From Candidatus Poribacteria bacterium (GTDB lineage: Bacteria > Poribacteria > WGA-4E > WGA-3G): a stretch of 40,485 nt of DNA. The notes under the pieces were generated by a model. It was not told the DNA's origin. It made no database searches and saw only the letters and a program-made list of their open reading frames with translations. The translations under genes and the position numbers were made by a program. This document shows positions 15,386 to 22,971 of this stretch, piece after piece. The stretch covers positions 1 to 40,485 of the forward strand of contig JAGWBV010000022.1 of assembly GCA_021295715.1 (NCBI GenBank), in the 5' to 3' direction. Each line of letters starts with the position of its first letter. Position 1 is the stretch's first letter.

Positions 15386-17065
15386 ATGTCCAATAAGTTG
15401 AAACCCCGAAGTTATGCGATTACCGACGGACCCGATCGCGCCGCCGCACGCACCATGCTCATGTTCGGTGATGGTGGATTATCACCTGACGATCTTGACA
15501 AACCGATTATCGGGGTTGCGAATACTTGGATCGAAATAGGTCCTTGTAACTTTCACCTGAGACGGCTTGCCGCTAAGGTTAAAGAGGGGATACGCGCTGC
15601 AGGTGGAACACCACTTGAATTCAATACCGTCAGTATCTCTGACGGCATCACGATGGGCACCGAGGGCATGAAAACTTCGCTTATCAGCCGGGAAATCATT
15701 GCCGACTCGATCGAGTTGGTTTCCATCGGTAACATGTTCGATGCTGTCGTTGCCCTGTGTGGATGCGATAAGACCGTCCCGGGTACTGTCATGGCACTTG
15801 CACGGTTAGATATTCCATCGCTCACGCTCTACGGCGGGTCGATCATGCCGGGCAAATTTCAGGGACGAGATGTCACCATCCAAGATGTGTTTGAAGCGGT
15901 CGGACAGCATGCGGAGGGTACAATAACTGTCGAAGAACTCGATGACTTGATTAGTAAAGGGTGTCCAGGTCCCGGGGCATGCGGCGGCCAATTTACTGCC
16001 AACACCATGGCAACAGCCGTTGAAATGTTAGGCATTGCTCCGATGGGAAGTGGGAGCGTTCCAGCTGTCGTAGACGACAAAGACCAAGAAGCATACAGAG
16101 CCGGACAACTCGTTATGGACATGCTCGCTGCTGACCGGAGACCGAGTCAGATTATCACCCGCAAGTCACTTGAGAATGCGATCACCTCAGTCGCCGCGAC
16201 CGGTGGTTCTACCAATGGGGTTCTCCATCTACTCGCTATCGCGCACGAGGCACAGATTCCGTTGACGCTTGAGGATTTTCACACCATTAGTCAAAAAACA
16301 CCCGTATTGGCTGACCTGAAGCCCGGTGGTCAGTTTGTCGCAACCGATCTTTATGAGGCTGGCGGCATTCCATTCTTGGCAAAACGCTTGGCAGAAGCAG
16401 GTTTGCTCCACACTGATGAACTCACTGTCACGGGGAAATCCATTGGCGAAGAGGCAGGCGCAGCCACCGAAACTGAAGGACAGCAAGTCGTCAGACCCGT
16501 CAATACCCCGCTCAAGCCAACTGGCGGTTTTGCCATCTTGAGAGGTAATCTTGCACCAGATGGGTGCGTTATTAAGTTGGCAGGTCAGGATAAAACGCTC
16601 CATCGGGGTCCCGCCCGTATTTTTAATCGTGAAGAGGATACCTTTGCCGCTATCAAAGGCGGACAGATCCAACCCGGGGATGTCGTCGTTATCCGTTATG
16701 AAGGACCCACCGGCGGTCCCGGTATGCGTGAAATGTTAGGCGTAACGGCAGCCATCGTTGGTGCTGGCTTAAGTGAAGATGTCGCTCTTCTAACCGACGG
16801 TAGATTCTCTGGCGCGACACACGGTTTCATGATCTGCCATGTCGCCCCCGAAGCCGCGAAAGGGGGTCCCATCGCTATCCTCCAAGAGGGAGATGAAATC
16901 GTGATTGACGCCAAAGAACGATGCCTCGACGTTAATCTCTCCGACGCTGAAATCCAAGAGCGCTTTGAGCAATGGACACCCCCTGAGCCGCGCTATGCTC
17001 GCGGCGTCATGGCAAAGTATGCCAATTCAGTATCTTCCGCTTCTGAAGGTGCCGTCACGGGATAG
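15386..17065 (+). CDS. ilvD: Dihydroxy-acid dehydratase
   Basis: A 559-residue Fe-S dehydratase that makes the 2-oxo acid precursors of valine, leucine and isoleucine. The three cluster cysteines of the [2Fe-2S] type are at the expected places: C54 (IGPCNFH), C127 (CGCDKTVPG) and C199 ([16 protein letters not shown]). Further signatures are [37 protein letters not shown] and [21 protein letters not shown]. The RBS is TAGGAGAAC at 15369-15377. It stands apart from ilvBNC, 16 kb downstream, has no T-box of its own that I can see, and ends at a clear terminator. Confidence 0.97.
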   Translation: MSNKLKPRSYAITDGPDRAAARTMLMFGDGGLSPDDLDKPIIGVANTWIEIGPCNFHLRRLAAKVKEGIRAAGGTPLEFNTVSISDGITMGTEGMKTSLISREIIADSIELVSIGNMFDAVVALCGCDKTVPGTVMALARLDIPSLTLYGGSIMPGKFQGRDVTIQDVFEAVGQHAEGTITVEELDDLISKGCPGPGACGGQFTANTMATAVEMLGIAPMGSGSVPAVVDDKDQEAYRAGQLVMDMLAADRRPSQIITRKSLENAITSVAATGGSTNGVLHLLAIAHEAQIPLTLEDFHTISQKTPVLADLKPGGQFVATDLYEAGGIPFLAKRLAEAGLLHTDELTVTGKSIGEEAGAATETEGQQVVRPVNTPLKPTGGFAILRGNLAPDGCVIKLAGQDKTLHRGPARIFNREEDTFAAIKGGQIQPGDVVVIRYEGPTGGPGMREMLGVTAAIVGAGLSEDVALLTDGRFSGATHGFMICHVAPEAAKGGPIAILQEGDEIVIDAKERCLDVNLSDAEIQERFEQWTPPEPRYARGVMAKYANSVSSASEGAVTG

Positions 17066-17087
17066 AAGTCAGTTTACTCCTATTCAT

Positions 17088-17122
17088 AAGGGCAGGTCTC
17101 TGTGCCTGTCCTTTTCCTTTTT
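17088..17122 (+). terminator. Intrinsic terminator after ilvD
   Basis: Stem AAGGGCAGG (17088-17096) pairs with CCTGTCCTT (17105-17113), with one G-U pair and an 8-base loop, followed by TTCCTTTTT. Confidence 0.8.
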
Positions 17123-17161
17123 ATAGAACCTGACTCCATGTCCATTTAACTTGAAAAAATG

Positions 17162-17190
17162 TTGTAAAATCTCCACTGATTTGTTAGAAT
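17162..17190 (+). promoter_or_regulatory. Possible promoter of the cupin gene
   Basis: TTGTAA (17162-17167), a 17-base spacer and TAGAAT (17185-17190). The expected start of transcription, about seven bases on, coincides with ATG 17198, which would make the message leaderless. Confidence 0.4.
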
Positions 17191-17197
17191 GTGTCTC

Positions 17198-17596
17198 ATG
17201 AGTAAACAGAAACCCATCATCCTCCATCAAGCAGAACTTGACTGGGAAACTTGGAACGACCCAGACCTCGCTGCCAAGAGTCCAGTGCGTTGGAAAATTC
17301 TCATATCGGGTGAACGCGGACCCAGCAGTCAACTCTCTACCGGAATAGCAGAAATGACACCAGGTACCCTTCTCCCGCTTCATCACCATGCCCCAGCGGA
17401 GACATACTACGTCATCAGCGGTTACGGGTATATAACAGTAGGCGATCAAGAGGCATCACTCAGTCCCGGGGCATCCGTCTTTATACCCACTAATGCGAAA
17501 CATTCGCTCCGTTGTACACGCACCGAGAATTTGGTTTTCCTATTCACCTTCGCAGCAGACCAATTCGACGAAATTGTCTACCATTTCGATGCGTAG
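17198..17596 (+). CDS. Cupin-domain protein
   Basis: A small single-domain cupin of about 132 residues. The two cupin motifs are visible. Motif 1 is GTLLPLHHHAPAETYYVISGYG (three consecutive His and a Glu as metal ligands). Motif 2 is GASVFIPTNAKHSLRC, with the fourth ligand His. It probably binds a divalent metal, but the substrate is unknown. Two in-frame ATGs (17189 and 17198) compete and neither has a Shine-Dalgarno sequence. The second fits the predicted transcription start, so I use it. It sits after the ilvD terminator and before the beta-oxidation genes, apparently as its own unit. Confidence 0.8.
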   Translation: MSKQKPIILHQAELDWETWNDPDLAAKSPVRWKILISGERGPSSQLSTGIAEMTPGTLLPLHHHAPAETYYVISGYGYITVGDQEASLSPGASVFIPTNAKHSLRCTRTENLVFLFTFAADQFDEIVYHFDA

Positions 17597-17661
17597 CCTT
17601 CAGTTGGCAGGCAGTTTGGGAACTCCTCTAAGGTAAATTATTGAGAGGTCCACCTGAAAAA

Positions 17662-18636
17662 ATGACAGCCCCTAAACCTATCATCTCCAATGCAGATACG
17701 AGTCTGATAGACATCGGCAATGGCATCGTCCGGCTTGAGCTCCATAGCAAGTTGAACATCATCGGGGACGGAATGCTGGAGATGTTTGATGCCGCGTTGG
17801 ATGAGGTAGAAACCAATTGGACAGGTATGATTGTCGCCACAGAAGCGAAGAATTTTTCGGTGGGACTCAACCTTATTCTCCTGTTGGAGCGTGCGAAAAA
17901 CAAAGATTGGGATGCTATTTCGACAACGCTCCGGAACCTACAAACCGTTTGCACACGGCTTCGGACAGCATCAAAGCCGGTCGTCGCAGCAACAGCCGGT
18001 ATGGCACTCGGTGGGGGTTGCGAACTCGCATTCGGTGCTGATGCAGTACAAGCTTTTACTGAAAGTTCCATCGGTCTCGTTGAACTCCGCGTGGGACTCA
18101 TTCCGGGGGGTGGTGGCACTAAAGAGATGGCATTTCGATGTCTCAAAGGACAGTCTCCGACTGCACCGATTCAGACGCTCTTTCCCTATGTGAATAAGGC
18201 TTTTGATACGCTTCGTGAATCAAAGGTTTCACAAAACGCGACGGATGCAGTGGAACTCGGTTACCTTCAACGCACTGATCCGGTTTCATTAGATCCAGAG
18301 GCGCATTTCGAGGATGCCAAACGACTTGTGCTCTCACTGCACAAAGCAGATTATCGTCCACCGGAACCACAGCAGATACTTGTGCTCGGTGAAGAAGGAA
18401 TCGCTCGGCTCGACCTACAAACACATCTCCTTCGCGAAGCCGGAACTATCGACGACTATACCCAGCAGCTTGCCAATCAATTGGCTTACGTCCTCTGTGG
18501 TGGTAAACTTTCAACGCCACAATTCGTCACCGAACAATACCTGCTCGACTTGGAGCATGAAGTATTCCTCAGTCTTTGTGGAGCGGCGGAAACCCACGCG
18601 AGAATAGAAGCAACGCTCCAGAGAGGTAAAAAGTAA
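17662..18636 (+). CDS. Enoyl-CoA hydratase/isomerase, FadN-like hydratase domain standing alone
   Basis: A 324-residue crotonase-fold protein that would hydrate enoyl-CoA in fatty-acid beta-oxidation. The oxyanion-hole regions are NFSVGLNL and GMALGGGCELAFGADAVQA, and the active-site region is IGLVELRVGLIPGGGGTKEM. This last block and LEFHS-like LELHSKLNIIGDGML resemble the C-terminal hydratase half of FadN-type fusion proteins, in which a 3-hydroxyacyl-CoA dehydrogenase precedes the hydratase. The dehydrogenase half is absent from this gene and from the window. ATG 17662 is preferred over TTG 17641. The stop overlaps the thiolase start (TAATG), so the two are translationally coupled. Confidence 0.85.
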   Translation: MTAPKPIISNADTSLIDIGNGIVRLELHSKLNIIGDGMLEMFDAALDEVETNWTGMIVATEAKNFSVGLNLILLLERAKNKDWDAISTTLRNLQTVCTRLRTASKPVVAATAGMALGGGCELAFGADAVQAFTESSIGLVELRVGLIPGGGGTKEMAFRCLKGQSPTAPIQTLFPYVNKAFDTLRESKVSQNATDAVELGYLQRTDPVSLDPEAHFEDAKRLVLSLHKADYRPPEPQQILVLGEEGIARLDLQTHLLREAGTIDDYTQQLANQLAYVLCGGKLSTPQFVTEQYLLDLEHEVFLSLCGAAETHARIEATLQRGKK

Positions 18637-19817
18637 TGGCAACGACACCAGATGTGGTTATCGTATCTGCAGCACGGACAGCCGTAGGCAGAGCAGGGAG
18701 AGGGACACTCAAGAACACACGTCCAGATGAACTCGCTGCGGCTACTCTCCGCGGAGCGGTTGAGAAACTTCCACGCCTTGATCTGGATGCCGTAGACGAT
18801 GTCATCATCGGATGTGCCACACATGAGGGACCACAGGGTTACAACGTCGCCCGTATCGCCAGTTTACGCGCAGGGTTTCCTGTTACCGTCCCCGCTCTGA
18901 CAATCAATCGATTCTGTGCCTCTGGTTTAGAGACGATAGCAATGGGTGCGGAGCAGATTCTATCCGGGCGTGCCGAAGTAGTGGTTGCTGGTGGAGTAGA
19001 AAGTATGAGTCAGGTGCCGTTTGGGGTCAATCTATCACCGAACCCTACGCTCATAGAACACGCCCCCGATGCCTACCTCAGCATGGGATTGACCGCTGAA
19101 AACCTGGCGCGAAAGTATAATATATCTCGCAACACACAAGACGCTTATGCATACCAGAGTCATCGCAAGGCGGTCGCAGCGATTGATGCGGGTAAATTCA
19201 CAGAAGAAATCGTGCCGCTGACAATAGAAGAAACGCATTTCAATTCAGAAAATACGTCCGCAACTACCTGTTCTGTGTTTGATACGGATGAAGGACCCCG
19301 CCGAGATACGTCGCCAGAAGCATTGGCATCTCTGAAACCTGTTTTTCATGCAGATGGCACTGTGACAGCCGGCAATGCCTCCCAAATGAGTGATGGTGCT
19401 GCTGCCGTTGTTTTGATGTCCGAGGCGCGAGCGGAAACCGAGGGTTACAATCCCTTAGCCCGTTTCGTCAGTTATGCTACAGCAGGCGTCTCGCCCGAAA
19501 TCATGGGAATCGGACCTGTTCCTGCGATTCCGAAGGCACTCGCGACTGCCGGGTTAACTTTAGCCGATATAGATGTCATAGAGTTAAATGAAGCATTCGC
19601 CGTGCAAGCCCTCACCGTAATCCAAGAAGCACAATTGCCACCCGAAAAGGTAAACGTCAATGGGGGCGCAGTCGCCTTGGGACATCCACTCGGTTGCACA
19701 GGTGCCAAGCTCACCGTAAGTTTGATTAACGAAATGCGGCGGCAAAATCACCGATACGGCCTGGTAACAATGTGCATCGGTGGGGGCATGGGTGCCGCTG
19801 GTATTTTCAGTTTTTAA
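18636..19817 (+). CDS. fadA: Acetyl-CoA acyltransferase (thiolase)
   Basis: A 393-residue thiolase that cleaves 3-ketoacyl-CoA in beta-oxidation (or condenses acetyl-CoA). Active-site residues are C94 (NRFCASGLET), H350 (GGAVALGHPLGCTGAK) and C380 (TMCIGGGMGAAG). Other family signatures are AARTAVGRAGRGTLKNTRPDE, VAGGVESMSQVPFG, GNASQMSDGAAAVVLMS and IELNEAFAVQAL. It overlaps the hydratase gene by one base. The dehydrogenase of the cycle must be encoded elsewhere. The final codons (TTT TAA) lie in the left end of the repeat element at 19811-19970. Confidence 0.94.
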   Translation: MATTPDVVIVSAARTAVGRAGRGTLKNTRPDELAAATLRGAVEKLPRLDLDAVDDVIIGCATHEGPQGYNVARIASLRAGFPVTVPALTINRFCASGLETIAMGAEQILSGRAEVVVAGGVESMSQVPFGVNLSPNPTLIEHAPDAYLSMGLTAENLARKYNISRNTQDAYAYQSHRKAVAAIDAGKFTEEIVPLTIEETHFNSENTSATTCSVFDTDEGPRRDTSPEALASLKPVFHADGTVTAGNASQMSDGAAAVVLMSEARAETEGYNPLARFVSYATAGVSPEIMGIGPVPAIPKALATAGLTLADIDVIELNEAFAVQALTVIQEAQLPPEKVNVNGGAVALGHPLGCTGAKLTVSLINEMRRQNHRYGLVTMCIGGGMGAAGIFSF

Positions 19818-19970
19818 TTTATGGGCACTTGACTGCGCTCCGCTATGCTTACGCGCAGCAGGTTTTCGCGTAAACACAACCGCAAGCCTGCAACAACGGC
19901 GCAGGCGACCCTTGAGAAACGCAGTTGATAGTTTAGACGCACTTCGTTTCTCCGCAAGGAAAATTAAAAA
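19811..19970 (+). repeat. MITE-like intergenic element with TTTTTAATTT ends, copy A
   Basis: The left end TTTTTAATTT (19811-19820) and right end AAATTAAAAA (19961-19970) are inverted repeats. Between them lie a hairpin CTGCGC...GCGCAG, a block AGCCTGCAACAACGGCGCAG and the terminal motif CCGCAAGGAAAATTAAAAA. The fadA stop codon TAA (19815-19817) is inside the left end, and ATG 19972 of the next gene follows the right end by one base. Copy B at 35818-36010 has the same plan. Confidence 0.7.
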
Positions 19971-19971
19971 T

Positions 19972-20988
19972 ATGCAAACGCATGTCTATCTCTCCATAGC
20001 AGGAGAAAATAGAATCGCCATTTACACATTGGATGTTTCCAGCGGCGACATTGAACTTCAGGAAAACATCGGAGTCAGCGGTTCCCCCGGTCCGTTAGCA
20101 CTCTCACCGTGTGGTAACTATCTCTATGCTGGACTGCGATCCAGTCGGGAAATCGCAAGTTTCCGCATTGACGAAAAGACCAAACACCTTTCACTTTTGC
20201 GGACAGTCCAGTTGAACGCAGATACGTGTTATATTGCAACCGACAAAACCGGGAGTTTTTTGCTTTCCGCCTATTACGGTGCTGGCAAGGTTACTGTGCA
20301 TACTATCGGCGACGATAAAACCGTCCAAGGTGAGCCGCTTCAGACCGTTGAGACCGATATACACGCACACTGCATCGAAACGGACGCTTCAAACCGATTT
20401 GCCTTTGTACCGCATACTGTGCCTCGAAACGCTATCTATCAGTTCCAATTCGATGAGGAAACAGGGGGCCTCACACAAAACCCCGTTGGGAATCTCAATC
20501 CGGGTGCTCCGATTGGACCCCGGCATTTCTGTTTTCATCCAAACAAACCGATCCTCTATGCCTCAAATGAACAAGGATCGAGTGTCTCCGCATACACGCT
20601 TCAAGAAGGAGGAGAACACCCAGGAATCTTGGTGGATTTACAGGAAGATCTGTCTACACTCCCCGCAGATTTCGATGCGGATAATACCTGTGCTCAGATT
20701 CACATCGATCCACAGGGGACATTTCTTTATGTTTCCAATCGAGGGCATGACAGCATCGCAGCATTCGCAATCGACGAAGAGAGCGGTAAACTCAGTGTTG
20801 TCGGGCATCGGTTAACCGAACCGACGCCGCGCGTTTTCAACATTGACGCAACCGGCTCCCTTCTCTTTGTCGGTGGCCAGGGGTCAGGTAAACTCGCTAC
20901 CTACCGCATCAATCGAGAAATCGGAGCATTGGCACCGATTGGCAACTATACAGTCGGGGAAAGCCCGATGTGGGTACTTTTTCTCTAA
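19972..20988 (+). CDS. Lactonase-family seven-bladed propeller (6-phosphogluconolactonase-like)
   Basis: A 338-residue cytoplasmic beta-propeller of the YbhE/lactonase type. Repeated blade patterns are LALSPCGNYLYAGLRSSREIASFRID, IATDKTGSFLLSAYYGAGKVTVH, FCFHPNKPILYASNEQGSSVSAY, IHIDPQGTFLYVSNRGHDSIAAFAID and FNIDATGSLLFVGGQGSGKLATY. Members hydrolyse 6-phosphogluconolactone or related lactones, but many homologues have other substrates. ATG 19972 is chosen because the open frame upstream (to 19780) runs through fadA and the repeat element. The ribosome-binding sequence AAGGA is part of the repeat's right end, 11 bases upstream. Confidence 0.87.
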   Translation: MQTHVYLSIAGENRIAIYTLDVSSGDIELQENIGVSGSPGPLALSPCGNYLYAGLRSSREIASFRIDEKTKHLSLLRTVQLNADTCYIATDKTGSFLLSAYYGAGKVTVHTIGDDKTVQGEPLQTVETDIHAHCIETDASNRFAFVPHTVPRNAIYQFQFDEETGGLTQNPVGNLNPGAPIGPRHFCFHPNKPILYASNEQGSSVSAYTLQEGGEHPGILVDLQEDLSTLPADFDADNTCAQIHIDPQGTFLYVSNRGHDSIAAFAIDEESGKLSVVGHRLTEPTPRVFNIDATGSLLFVGGQGSGKLATYRINREIGALAPIGNYTVGESPMWVLFL

Positions 20989-20998
20989 CGTCGTTTCT

Positions 20999-21018
20999 CC
21001 GCAAGGAAAATTAAAAAC
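20999..21018 (+). repeat. Right-end motif of the intergenic repeat family, tandem copies near tmk
   Basis: CCGCAAGGAAAATTAAAAAC occurs here, and a second copy (CCGCAAGGAAAAATTAAAAC) occurs at 21106-21125 inside the tmk reading frame. Between them is GTAGCCTGTAACGAAGCG (about 21040), matching the internal block of copies A and B. Confidence 0.65.
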
Positions 21019-21085
21019 GCGCAGATTCTTGTCTAATCGTAGCCTGTAACGAAGCGAAAGGCGGATTTAAGAAGGCACCTCAAAC

Positions 21086-21733
21086 ATGAAACCCTCGTCA
21101 TTCCTCCGCAAGGAAAAATTAAAACGCGGAATTTTTATTACATTTGAAGGCATAGAAGGAGCAGGAAAGACGACGCAATCAGAACGTTTGGCAACCGCGC
21201 TGGGACCGGACGTTGTACACACCCGTGAACCTGGCGGCACACATATTTCTGAACGGATACGCGACATCTTTCTGGCATCAGACAACATAACCCCGATGAC
21301 AGAACTGCTTCTCATTGCTGCCGCACGCGCCCAGCACGTAGACGAACGGATACGTCCAGCGTTAGACGCAAACCGGACTGTCATCTGTGATCGGTTTATT
21401 GATGCCACTGTGGCGTATCAAGGCTATCGCGGCGGCATTGATCTTTCGTTTATTCACCAATTAAATCGTATTGCGACTGGCGGCTTAACCCCTGATATCA
21501 CCTTTATCCTCGACCTACCTCCAGAGATAGGGGTATCACGCCAACAACACGCAGCGATCGTTCGCGACCGTCTGGACAAAGAATCGTTGGAATCTCACCG
21601 AAAGGTTCGCACAGGATACCTATCCGTCGCGAAGGCGAACCCACATCGCATCAAACTGATAGACGCGACACAGTCGCCAGATGTTATTCACGCTGAGGTC
21701 TTAGCCGAATATCAAGACTACACATGGGTTTAA
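21086..21733 (+). CDS. tmk: Thymidylate kinase
   Basis: A 215-residue P-loop kinase that phosphorylates dTMP to dTDP. The ATP loop is FEGIEGAGKTTQS. The nucleotide-monophosphate site shows THTREPGG-like VVHTREPGGTHISE and the family signature DRFIDATVAYQGYRGG. The LID is around RDRLDKESLESHRKV. The first 13 residues (MKPSSFLRKEKLK) are atypical: family members usually begin at the equivalent of RGIFITFEG. This tail is encoded by a copy of the repeat motif CCGCAAGGAAAA. No better start codon exists downstream of ATG 21086 before the P-loop. holB follows closely, a common pairing in bacteria. Confidence 0.94.
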   Translation: MKPSSFLRKEKLKRGIFITFEGIEGAGKTTQSERLATALGPDVVHTREPGGTHISERIRDIFLASDNITPMTELLLIAAARAQHVDERIRPALDANRTVICDRFIDATVAYQGYRGGIDLSFIHQLNRIATGGLTPDITFILDLPPEIGVSRQQHAAIVRDRLDKESLESHRKVRTGYLSVAKANPHRIKLIDATQSPDVIHAEVLAEYQDYTWV

Positions 21734-21766
21734 GTCACAATGGTTTCTCTCGTCTCGGAGGAAAAA

Positions 21767-22729
21767 GTGCAGAATCCGATTATTGGGCATCAGCAGATTA
21801 TTGAGCAACTCCAGCACACCGTCGCATCCGGACGTATTGCCGGGGCATATCTTTTCGTTGGACCAGCGGGAGTCGGAAAGGAGACAGTCGCCCATTATTT
21901 TGCGCAATTAATCTTCTGTCAACAAGAAGCACAACCTCCGATGGTGTGTGGTACATGTCTCGCCTGTCGAAAGGCAGATTCGGGAAACCATCCTGATCTA
22001 CAGTTCATTCGTCCTGAGGGTAGCCTGCTGAAAATAGGACAGATTCGAGAGTTGCAAAGACAAGTTATCTACGAGCCACTCGAAGCAAGTCGGAAAATCT
22101 ACATTTTGACAGACGTGGATCGGATGAATCCAGAGGCTGAAAACTGCCTACTCAAGACGCTGGAAGAACCGCCCGCGTCATCCGTTTTAATTTTACTCAC
22201 GTCAAATATCCAAGCACTCCTTCCAACAACACGTTCCCGATGCCAAATTCTCCAGTTCCACCCGATGCCGACACAAGAATTAGCAGAAATTTTAGTGGAG
22301 AGGTTCTCTGTAGTCCCAAAGCAAGCAACAGCACTCGCAATCGCATCGGGAGGATCCATTGGAAAAGCACTCACGCAGCTTGAAAATGGCGATTCACTCA
22401 CAGAAAAAGTGCCGGAAATCCTCAGAGAGACGGATCGATTAGCCGCTTTCAGACTTGCCGAAGATTTTAAAAATAAACCTGAAACTTTAGGTGAGTTAGT
22501 CACATGGTATAGAGACCTCCTCTTTTTACAACAAGGCGCGCCCAGGGAATTGATAACACACATTTATTCCGTTGAGGAACTCCGAGCGATTGTCCCCTAT
22601 TATTCTCGCTTGCGTATACAACAAGCCATCCAAACCATTTTTGAAACCAAATCCCTTCTTGAAAACACAAATACAAACGCTACTTTAGCTTTAGAGGTAA
22701 TGTGTTTAAAATTACTCAAAACATCTTAA
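21767..22729 (+). CDS. holB: DNA polymerase III delta' subunit
   Basis: A clamp-loader AAA+ subunit of about 320 residues. It begins with the typical NPIIGHQQIIEQLQ. The nucleotide loop is FVGPAGVGKETVA, where Glu replaces the usual Thr or Ser as is common in non-hydrolysing delta'. The zinc module CGTCLACRKADSGNHPD, the Walker-B-like region ILTDVDRMNPEAENCLLKTLEEPP and the SRC motif in PTTRSRCQILQF follow. I take GTG 21767 because GGAGG sits five bases upstream; ATG 21740 in the same frame lacks an RBS. It lies 33 bases after tmk, so the two are one operon. Confidence 0.92.
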   Translation: MQNPIIGHQQIIEQLQHTVASGRIAGAYLFVGPAGVGKETVAHYFAQLIFCQQEAQPPMVCGTCLACRKADSGNHPDLQFIRPEGSLLKIGQIRELQRQVIYEPLEASRKIYILTDVDRMNPEAENCLLKTLEEPPASSVLILLTSNIQALLPTTRSRCQILQFHPMPTQELAEILVERFSVVPKQATALAIASGGSIGKALTQLENGDSLTEKVPEILRETDRLAAFRLAEDFKNKPETLGELVTWYRDLLFLQQGAPRELITHIYSVEELRAIVPYYSRLRIQQAIQTIFETKSLLENTNTNATLALEVMCLKLLKTS

Positions 22730-22890
22730 AGGAACAAGTTTGTATGCGTGTGATCCATCGCCCCTTAGATCACCGACAATTAGGTAACCCAGCGTTAAGT
22801 TTTCAATTCCGTTGCCAATATTCAGACACTATTAGCGCCTCACCAATGTATGACGTTTGAATCTCGTAAAGAATAACGGAGAAAGACAAA

Positions 22891-22919
22891 TTGACAGGTA
22901 GGTTTTCTCGTGGTATAAT
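22891..22919 (+). promoter_or_regulatory. Consensus sigma-70 promoter of metG
   Basis: TTGACA (22891-22896), an exact 17-base spacer and TATAAT (22914-22919). This is a perfect consensus promoter in the 240-base gap between holB and metG. Transcription would begin near 22926, giving a leader of about 46 bases. Confidence 0.85.
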
Positions 22920-22971
22920 TTTTAAAAATTAACTAATGAACCCTAACTGAGAGCCTCGAAAAGGAAATACA

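Noticed and set aside
19780-19971. Longer start for the lactonase-like gene
   Set aside because: The extension overlaps fadA and is encoded by the repeat element; ATG 19972 matches the family start.
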